A stretch of DNA of 57,638 nucleotides from a virus. Positions 51,529-57,638 of this stretch are shown here, in pieces. The notes below the pieces were generated by a model that ran no database searches, had not been told where the DNA came from, and saw only the letters and a list, made by a program, of their open reading frames with translations. A program made the translations under genes and the position numbers. Position 1 is the first letter of the stretch; each line of letters starts with the position of its first letter. Where the stretch lies: the IMG/VR virus record IMGVR_UViG_3300044630_007310, positions 1 to 57,638 of that record; one strand, written 5' to 3'.

Positions 51529-51943
51529 AATCTAACCTAAGAAGGCCGATTCCGGCTTCTTTTAATATTTTAAGTCCACTTGTTTCTCTATATTCTTCCT
51601 TGAATATTACCCTCTTAATCCCAGATTGGATTATTAATTTAGAACACTCTTTACAAGGAGAAAGAGTAACATATAGAGTAGATCCGTCTGCGTTCTGAGT
51701 AGATTTTGCAAGCTTAGTAATCGCATTTGCTTCGGCATGTAGAACATACCATTGAGTATTACCATCTACATCCTCACAATCATTTGCAAATCCACTAGGG
51801 GTACCATTATATCCATCTGATATAATCATGTTATCCTTAACAATAAGTGCTCCTACTTTTTTTCTACGACAACATGAATTTTGAGACCATTCACTTGCCA
51901 TTTTTAAATAAGTAAGATGCTTTTTTAATTCTTTATCTTCCAT
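51518..51943 (-). CDS. cd: Deoxycytidylate (dCMP) deaminase
   Basis: 141 aa. The zinc site is formed by His69 and Glu71 (LHAEANAI) and Cys97/Cys100 (LSPCKECSKL). An upstream Cys pair (NSCCRRKKVGALIV) resembles the regulatory zinc region of T4 dCMP deaminase. It converts dCMP to dUMP for thymidylate synthesis. It is in one operon with the thymidylate synthase/dCMP hydroxymethylase-family gene, though both would draw on dCMP if that enzyme is cytosine-specific. Confidence 0.9.
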   Translation of the reverse strand: MEDKELKKHLTYLKMASEWSQNSCCRRKKVGALIVKDNMIISDGYNGTPSGFANDCEDVDGNTQWYVLHAEANAITKLAKSTQNADGSTLYVTLSPCKECSKLIIQSGIKRVIFKEEYRETSGLKILKEAGIGLLRLDYGK

Positions 51944-52232
51944 TCTTATCCTTCGATCGATTGATTATTGTATTAAAGAGAGAATACTTGGAATCCTCTG
52001 ATTCGAATCTATTTTTCATTATATTCGATTCTCCAGGAGTAGGGGTCTGAGGTTTGATAATTCTACCAGATGGAATAATGCATGAGGAAATAATAATTAT
52101 TCCTACCCAATTTAAAAAACTAATATTGAAGGATAGAGCATCCTTCAATAAAAAGTGATAGATTAATGTACAAATACCAGCAAGAGCAAGCTGGGTAATC
52201 GACCATGAAATTATATACGCTAGTGTTTTCAT
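51933..52232 (-). CDS. Small membrane protein, two transmembrane segments
   Basis: 99 aa. Hydrophobic segments lie at about 5-27 (AYIISWSITQLALAGICTLI) and 40-56 (FLNWVGIIIISSCIIP), followed by a polar C-terminal tail of about 40 residues. It has 4-nt and 11-nt overlaps with neighbouring metabolic genes. The role is unknown; such proteins may anchor enzymes or act in lysis control. Confidence 0.6.
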   Translation of the reverse strand: MKTLAYIISWSITQLALAGICTLIYHFLLKDALSFNISFLNWVGIIIISSCIIPSGRIIKPQTPTPGESNIMKNRFESEDSKYSLFNTIINRSKDKNGR

Positions 52233-53089
52233 TTTATTATATTTTGATTTATCCAGTTTAATAGAGGATCTCGTGTTGAAAAATCTCCAATATATTCAGA
52301 TAGTAATTTTAAATTATTAGAGGGGTTGCAGCTAGTTCTAATAAGATCCTCCTTTAATTTAGGCACCTGAATAGAAGTAAATGGAACTTCTAACATTTCC
52401 TCAACTAATTTAAAATTTCTATCATATACATGATATGAATCTATTATATGAGTATATTTTCCTAATTCTAAATTAGGATAAGTTGATTTAAGATGACTTA
52501 ACATTTGTTGTTGGAGTACGGTAAAGAATGCGATATCAGTTGGAGTTCCTAATATAGCATCATTAGAACGCATATGAATTGTTAAATTAAGTCGATTTTC
52601 TCTTATTTGCCATATACCGTATAGCGTACAGACAAAATCTTTATTTCCATCGTATTGATGTTCAGGAAGATTAAAGTGCATTATTGCTTGCCTTGAATCT
52701 GGATCTTTTTTTAGGCAATCTAGAGCCCATCCATATTGAGTTTTAGCAAATCTATTCTTTTTCTTAAATAATAGATTTCCATATGAAGAATTAACTGTTC
52801 CATCTTCATTTTGAATTGTTTCCCAGAATGAAGCGTATTTTTTTATGAATTCTACATCATTTCTTCCTAGAAAATACCACAAAAATTCAGCTGAGATATA
52901 TCTAAGCTGAGATCCTCTTCTTTGATTATCATACAAACAAGACAAAGGATTTAATATTTCTAGAGTAACCCCTAGATTTTCTTTTATTTTTAATCCTCTA
53001 GGAGAAGACTCGTATTCCGGACTAAAGTAAAGATCTCTAAGACTAGATTCGTATACGGTAGAAAAATTGTCAGCTGAATATACTCTCAT
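52229..53089 (-). CDS. Thymidylate synthase-fold enzyme with dCMP-hydroxymethylase-type active site
   Basis: 286 aa. Fold signatures: PDSRQAIMHFNLP, the nucleophile Cys154 in DFVCTLYGIWQI, HMRSNDAILGTPTDIAFF, and DSYHVYDRNF. In thymidylate synthase the cysteine is in PCH and the later residue is Asn (PFNIA), which reads uracil. Here the cysteine is followed by Thr, as in T4 gp42, and Asp185 replaces the Asn, 31 residues after the Cys as in both enzymes. Asp at that place is the known mark of dCMP hydroxymethylase. A dCMP-modifying enzyme is therefore the favoured call; thymidylate synthase remains possible. Confidence 0.82.
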   Translation of the reverse strand: MRVYSADNFSTVYESSLRDLYFSPEYESSPRGLKIKENLGVTLEILNPLSCLYDNQRRGSQLRYISAEFLWYFLGRNDVEFIKKYASFWETIQNEDGTVNSSYGNLLFKKKNRFAKTQYGWALDCLKKDPDSRQAIMHFNLPEHQYDGNKDFVCTLYGIWQIRENRLNLTIHMRSNDAILGTPTDIAFFTVLQQQMLSHLKSTYPNLELGKYTHIIDSYHVYDRNFKLVEEMLEVPFTSIQVPKLKEDLIRTSCNPSNNLKLLSEYIGDFSTRDPLLNWINQNIIK

Positions 53090-53135
53090 TTTTAATGATT
53101 ATTATATTTATTATACTAATATTTAATTAATAGTT

Positions 53136-54821
53136 TTAGGAAGCTTGGGTTGCTATCATTGATTCTATTCTCATTTCAGAGAAATGATTTGGCATATTGA
53201 CCATTATCTTTTTATCAAAAAATTCTTCGGGTAGGTTATCATGAGATACTACGAATATTGTCATATTATAAATATTGGCGTATTCTCTTAATATCTCTAT
53301 TGCCTTATAAACATTAGTCTTATCAAGGCCGCTAAATATCTCATCAAGAAACATAACATTCATTTTATTATGCTTCATTTTAATAAGCTCAATGAAGGCT
53401 AAAAGTATTATCAGATTCATCTTTTTTCGCTGACCTGTAGATAGACTCTCAGGTGAGACTTCCATGCCTAGATAATATACAATTGGATTAAATTCGCTGT
53501 CGAAAGAGAATGTAAACTTAAAATCTAATCTGTTTGATATTTCGGATATTCTTCCGTTTAGAAGAGGAATGACTCTTTCAATCAGCATCTTTTTTATTCC
53601 TCCATCTGATAAAATATCGTCTAACGTACTATATAAATCAATTTCTTCTTGATACTTTGATTTTTCTTTCTTAGTTGATTCTATTTCTGATTCAATTGAT
53701 TTTATTATAGACTGAATTGAGCCTTCTTGTGAAGATGATTTATCTCCTTTTAGAGCATTTAAACTATTTTCTAGAGTTTTTAAACTAGATTGAACGTCAT
53801 AAAAATTAGACTTTTCAGTATCTTGATCGGATTTTATTTTTTTAATTGCATCTGCCATTTTTTTATGCAAATCAACTAATTGTTGTAATATTTCTTCTTC
53901 AGATTTCTTTCTATCTTCTATTTCTTTTTTTATTGAGAGAGAAGATCCGCTGGTTAAATCACTTAAGCAATGTGGACACTTGTTAGATTGATATATTTTT
54001 ATTTTCTGATCCAATTCTGAGATAGACGACTTAGATGTAGCAATTTTATTAATATGCTCAGTTACTTTTAAATTAAATGAATCTATTTTAGACTTTAATT
54101 GTGTAAACTTATCTTTATGAAAGTCAAGTTTCTTTTTATTATCAGTGATGTCCGATTCCAATTCTTTTATTTTAGAATCGTTGTCTTCCTTGATTTTATT
54201 TCTAAGTTCCTCTAATTGATTCATAGAACTTTCTAACAAGGATTCATTTTTTCCAATTGCAATGTCAAGAGAAGATGCTCCTTTAGATGCTTCCTTCAAA
54301 TCCTCCTTTACTTTATTTCTCATTAAGGTTAATATATCTATTCCAAAAATAGGATCTATTATTTTTCTCTTATCTGACGTAGATAGATTAATAAAGGATT
54401 TAAAGTCATCAAAAGAAAGACTTATTGTGTTGCAAAATGTTGAAAAGTTTATATTTAATATTTCTTCCTCTATAAACTCATCGACTTTTCTTTTGTCAGG
54501 TAGATTATGATCGATCCCGTTTACCGTAACCTTAGTAAAATTAGGATCAATTCCACGTTCAATAACTATAGTATCTCCTCCTGAGGTTTCAATTTCATTA
54601 TATGTATAAGTAGACTTATTAATCCAATTTGGGATATCTTTCATTTTCCTTATTGCAGATCTTCCATACGCAGAAACAGTAAGAGCCTCTTTAATAGAAG
54701 ATTTTCCAGAACCGTTTTCTCCTTCGATTAATACTAATTCTGGAGAATCGCTAAATACATACTCTTGTATCTTATTTCCATAAGAAAGTAGATTCTTCCA
54801 TCTGAATTTTTTAAATTTCAT
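53136..54821 (-). CDS. Recombination endonuclease ATPase subunit, gp46/SbcC-like
   Basis: 561 aa. Walker A GENGSGKSS (34-42), a long coiled coil broken by the zinc hook CPHC at 282-285, the ABC signature SPESLSTGQRKKMNL, Walker B NVMFLDEIFSGLD and VVSHD at the end. This is the SMC-like partner of the gp47 nuclease; together they resect DNA ends for recombination-dependent replication. It overlaps gp47 by one base. Confidence 0.95.
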   Translation of the reverse strand: MKFKKFRWKNLLSYGNKIQEYVFSDSPELVLIEGENGSGKSSIKEALTVSAYGRSAIRKMKDIPNWINKSTYTYNEIETSGGDTIVIERGIDPNFTKVTVNGIDHNLPDKRKVDEFIEEEILNINFSTFCNTISLSFDDFKSFINLSTSDKRKIIDPIFGIDILTLMRNKVKEDLKEASKGASSLDIAIGKNESLLESSMNQLEELRNKIKEDNDSKIKELESDITDNKKKLDFHKDKFTQLKSKIDSFNLKVTEHINKIATSKSSISELDQKIKIYQSNKCPHCLSDLTSGSSLSIKKEIEDRKKSEEEILQQLVDLHKKMADAIKKIKSDQDTEKSNFYDVQSSLKTLENSLNALKGDKSSSQEGSIQSIIKSIESEIESTKKEKSKYQEEIDLYSTLDDILSDGGIKKMLIERVIPLLNGRISEISNRLDFKFTFSFDSEFNPIVYYLGMEVSPESLSTGQRKKMNLIILLAFIELIKMKHNKMNVMFLDEIFSGLDKTNVYKAIEILREYANIYNMTIFVVSHDNLPEEFFDKKIMVNMPNHFSEMRIESMIATQAS

Positions 54822-55930
54822 TAGTCGTTGGATTTATTATTTTTAAGCTCGTCGCTAATCTCTTTAAATTTTTTATAGATCAATTCAGATTTATCGGTCG
54901 GAAGTGATCTGGCCTTCAGATATTCACTTAGAACATCAAAAATGTTATATTCATAGTTACTAATGTTTAGATTGGAATCGTCCACCTGAATTGACTCAGA
55001 TGAATACGGCTGAAATTCCAACCTTCTCATTCCGCTGTCCTTTAATATATCTATGAATTTAGTAACTGGAAAAATGCTCGCAAATGCATGCTCTATGTAG
55101 ATATCTACAAAGTTATTTTGTATTTGATTTGAAAATTCACTTAGAGACATATTTAAAATTTCCTGAGCATTGTATTTTAAAAATTTAGGAGAATGAGTAT
55201 TCTCTATAAATCTTTCGGTGATGGTTTCACCTTCAATATCTAATACGTAGTAGCCTTTGGTATTTCCGCAGTCTCCTCTATCCATTTGATATGGAGTTCC
55301 CACATATACTACATTGTTTTTAGTTTGACGAATATGAATATGTCCTGAGTATATCTTTTTAAATCCTGAAAGATCTGAATATTCAACACCGTGCTCTAAT
55401 TTAATTGTCTTACTTAAGGATGCTCCTTTTATATCGGCATGACAAAACATATAGTCACATCTATTAAATCTCTTCATTTCAGATTTAAATCGATCGACTG
55501 AATCTATCCATGGAAACATTAGCATTTTATGCTTGGCGTTAATTGTTATGGATTTAGGAGAACTATATACAAAAAAATTATCGAACATTCCATCCATTCC
55601 CTCTAGAGAATGAACATCGGTTCGATCTTTATAATATACATCATGATTTCCTACAATGACGTGAACTCCTTTTTTAAATTTAGAAGTAAGGGCCTTAGCG
55701 ATCTGTATTGAGACGTTTTGAATCCTAACATTAGTTGACTCTCGCACGTGATGCCAATCACCAACTTGTATCAAAATATCTAGCTCTGGATCAAATCCAT
55801 CTGCGTCAATCGACTCGATAAAATTCTTTAATAAGTATTGGGATTGTATTTCTACCCATTCAATGGAGGCATTTTTAATTCCTAAATGCAAGTCTCCAAG
55901 AATATAAATTCTACGTATATTATTAAGCAT
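54821..55930 (-). CDS. Recombination endonuclease nuclease subunit, gp47/SbcD-like
   Basis: 369 aa. Metallophosphoesterase motifs in order: ILGDLHLG, QVGDWHH, VGNHDVYY, MFCHADIKG and YSGHIHI. The C-terminal cap (about 245-369) is expected to contact gp46. It is the Mre11-type manganese nuclease of the pair. Its neighbour order gp41-like helicase, unknown, gp47, gp46 keeps recombination and replication genes together. Confidence 0.94.
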   Translation of the reverse strand: MLNNIRRIYILGDLHLGIKNASIEWVEIQSQYLLKNFIESIDADGFDPELDILIQVGDWHHVRESTNVRIQNVSIQIAKALTSKFKKGVHVIVGNHDVYYKDRTDVHSLEGMDGMFDNFFVYSSPKSITINAKHKMLMFPWIDSVDRFKSEMKRFNRCDYMFCHADIKGASLSKTIKLEHGVEYSDLSGFKKIYSGHIHIRQTKNNVVYVGTPYQMDRGDCGNTKGYYVLDIEGETITERFIENTHSPKFLKYNAQEILNMSLSEFSNQIQNNFVDIYIEHAFASIFPVTKFIDILKDSGMRRLEFQPYSSESIQVDDSNLNISNYEYNIFDVLSEYLKARSLPTDKSELIYKKFKEISDELKNNKSND

Positions 55931-55940
55931 ATAATTTGTT

Positions 55941-56507
55941 TTAATACATTCTCTTTTTATTAAATTTTCCGTCTAAAAAATTATACTTTTTATTGAGCTC
56001 AAGAATCAGATCCTGTTGATGCTCTACATCTAGAGCATCGAATAATCTTCGATAATCTTTTACTGGATCTCCTGAATTTATATTTAAAATTGAAGCTAAT
56101 ACTTCTACAATATAGATTGGATTATAGAACTGTCCATCCTCTAATTCAATTGATATTTTTTTAGTAATTTCGCCATAACACCAATTTATTTCATCCTTAG
56201 ATAATTTAATTTTATTATTAAATTCATTCTTATATAGGACAGTTTTAAGATTGGCATCTTCTTCTATCATTTTAAATATTTGATCTACCCCCAGATTATA
56301 ATCCATTGTTTCTTCACTCTCATAGATATCTTTTAGATAACTATCTGAATATGAAGAATTTATAGATATTACACTTTTATATTCATAATCATCTTCCCCT
56401 AGTCCTTCTCCGGTTTTATAACCATTGTTAAAGATTTTATCTTCTCTTTTCTTTTTGTTGATATTGTCTTTATAATCGTCATCTCTGTTATTTTCTTTAT
56501 CTAACAT
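55941..56507 (-). CDS. Hypothetical acidic protein between helicase and gp47
   Basis: 188 aa. A highly charged N-terminal 45 residues (NNRDDDYKDNINKKKRED) is followed by a helical domain (DEINWCYGEITKKISIEL, YNPIYIVEVLASILNI, DALDVEHQQDLILELN). No family is recognised. Lying 16 nt after the DnaB-type helicase gene, it might be a helicase partner or loader; this is only positional inference. Confidence 0.55.
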   Translation of the reverse strand: MLDKENNRDDDYKDNINKKKREDKIFNNGYKTGEGLGEDDYEYKSVISINSSYSDSYLKDIYESEETMDYNLGVDQIFKMIEEDANLKTVLYKNEFNNKIKLSKDEINWCYGEITKKISIELEDGQFYNPIYIVEVLASILNINSGDPVKDYRRLFDALDVEHQQDLILELNKKYNFLDGKFNKKRMY

Positions 56508-56523
56508 TCATATTTGATTATTT

Positions 56524-57618
56524 TTAGATGGAATTAAATAATTCCTCATACTCATCATCTGCAATAGATGATGGGCTGTTATTAATCTCAGATTTGACAG
56601 TTATTGTTTGATATTCTTCTCTAATTTCATCTTGTAATTTGTTAGCGGTATCATCATCGCTATAATATTCACTATTCATTCCTCTTTCTTCAGAAAGTCT
56701 AAAAAAGTCTTTTTCCATTGCATAGAATTTATAGCTCTCTTCATAACCATTGTCTCTGTTTGCAATTACCTTTATTTTCATTCTACTTTCTAGCGGACTT
56801 CTCATTAGTCCAAACAAGGAATCGACAGTGTGAACTAGACCAAAAGATTCAGCAACTGAATCCATTCCAAGATCAAAGTTGTCAACGTCATCTCTTTTAA
56901 TTTGAGTAGCTGATATGATACACCATTCGTTTCTCATAGCAACTCCTCTTAGTTCTTCACAGATTACTTTTATCTTTTCATATAAACCGTTTTGGTCTTT
57001 TACCGGTTTTAAAAGATTTAAGTAATCTACTACTACAACTTTAAATTTTTTGTTTAATTTATTCTCAAGGCGAAGAAAGTGATTCTCAATATCAATGGCG
57101 GTTGCTCCTCCTGTTGGAAATTCAACTACTTCTAGATATCCTAGATTTCTTCCCATAGATTTAAGTTCGTTTATCTTGTCCTCGATTAATTTTGCATTCT
57201 CATCGTCGTTTATATTCTCATAATCGTCTTTAGGAACACTTAAAATATTAGAACCAATTCTTTTCATATAGCTTCGATCTGCTAATTCTACTGTAACTAG
57301 ACCAGTATAGTTACCGTGTAAGAAAGATCGAGCAGCAATGTTTCCTAATACCATTGATTTTCCAACCTTCGGTCTTCCTTGAAAAACCACTAGAGTTTTA
57401 AGATTCCATCCTCCACCTAAGGTTTTATCAAAAAATTGAAATCCGCTTGGGGTTCCAATTTTAGGAATTTGAATGTGAGATTTTGGATCAAAGAAATTTA
57501 ATCCATTGTTTACGCTATTAAAATTTATAGATAGTTTAGTGCTTATTTCGTTACGTACTTTTTCAGTTATAGAGTTTATGTTATCCGGATTGACTGCCGC
57601 CGTTTTTAAGAACGACAT
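56524..57618 (-). CDS. Replicative DNA helicase, gp41/DnaB-like (RecA domain only)
   Basis: 364 aa. Walker A GRPKVGKS at 81-88, Walker B VVVVDYLNLL, and SATQIKRDD, VAESFGLVHTVDSLFGL and IANRDNGYEE for the later motifs of superfamily 4. The protein goes almost straight from a short, mostly helical start into the ATPase core; the N-terminal helical-hairpin domain of DnaB and gp41 (about 150 residues) is missing. It would form the hexameric 5'-3' helicase at the fork. The gene is complete, with ATG at 57618. Confidence 0.88.
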   Translation of the reverse strand: MSFLKTAAVNPDNINSITEKVRNEISTKLSINFNSVNNGLNFFDPKSHIQIPKIGTPSGFQFFDKTLGGGWNLKTLVVFQGRPKVGKSMVLGNIAARSFLHGNYTGLVTVELADRSYMKRIGSNILSVPKDDYENINDDENAKLIEDKINELKSMGRNLGYLEVVEFPTGGATAIDIENHFLRLENKLNKKFKVVVVDYLNLLKPVKDQNGLYEKIKVICEELRGVAMRNEWCIISATQIKRDDVDNFDLGMDSVAESFGLVHTVDSLFGLMRSPLESRMKIKVIANRDNGYEESYKFYAMEKDFFRLSEERGMNSEYYSDDDTANKLQDEIREEYQTITVKSEINNSPSSIADDEYEELFNSI

Positions 57619-57638
57619 AATATCAACTACTGTTAGAT

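Overview
The window is a stretch of a large, AT-rich tailed-phage genome with a contractile tail and a T4-like gene set. T4-type markers are a gp23-like major capsid protein, a gp21-like prohead protease, a gp19-like tail tube, gp53/gp5-like baseplate proteins, gp39/gp52 topoisomerase, gp46/gp47 recombination nuclease, a gp41-like helicase, dCMP deaminase and a thymidylate synthase/dCMP hydroxymethylase-family enzyme. Start codons lack clear Shine-Dalgarno sequences and follow A-rich tracts, and one small protein has a signal peptide ending FSQS; both point to a Bacteroidota (Flavobacteria-like) host. This host call is inference.

Layout. 1-4012 (+): partial gene, a ligase-like/NMN-adenylyltransferase-like fusion and a metallophosphoesterase. 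4014-4925 (-): lone modular lysozyme. 4996-14300 (+): structural and baseplate genes ending in the spike. 14287-25731 (-): an 11.4 kb sugar and glycan cassette with NeuB-, NeuD- and NeuA-like proteins, two compact DegT-type aminotransferases, hexapeptide acyltransferases, three DUF115/Maf-like proteins and several glycosyltransferases. 25791-34686 (+): DnaJ, protease-scaffold fusion, major capsid protein, a 936-aa appendage candidate and an Fe(II)/2OG oxygenase. 34764-35398 (-): two small genes. 35457-36164 (+): a lone class III nucleotidyl cyclase. 36167-44684 (-): topoisomerase, DinG/XPD-type helicase, SLOG protein, tRNAs and an Fpg-like glycosylase. 44757-51126 (+): tail tube and likely internal head proteins. 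51130-57618 (-): nucleotide metabolism, gp46/gp47 and the helicase.

Three threads stand out. (1) At least seven proteins begin with a short leader holding aromatic-x-x-aromatic, in most cases followed by hydrophobic-x-Glu. This resembles the T4 capsid-targeting sequence (MKTYQEFIAEA) cut by the prohead protease. The lysozyme and the nucleotidyl cyclase carry near-matching versions, suggesting enzymes packaged in the head and delivered to the host. (2) The cassette looks able to make and attach nonulosonic (sialic-like) acids. It contains a vestigial second NeuD start whose ATG appears to have become ATA. (3) An ATAAATAA octamer lies exactly 18 nt before four start codons and close to others, resembling the T4 late promoter TATAAATA.

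All functional assignments rest on reading motifs by eye; no database search was run.
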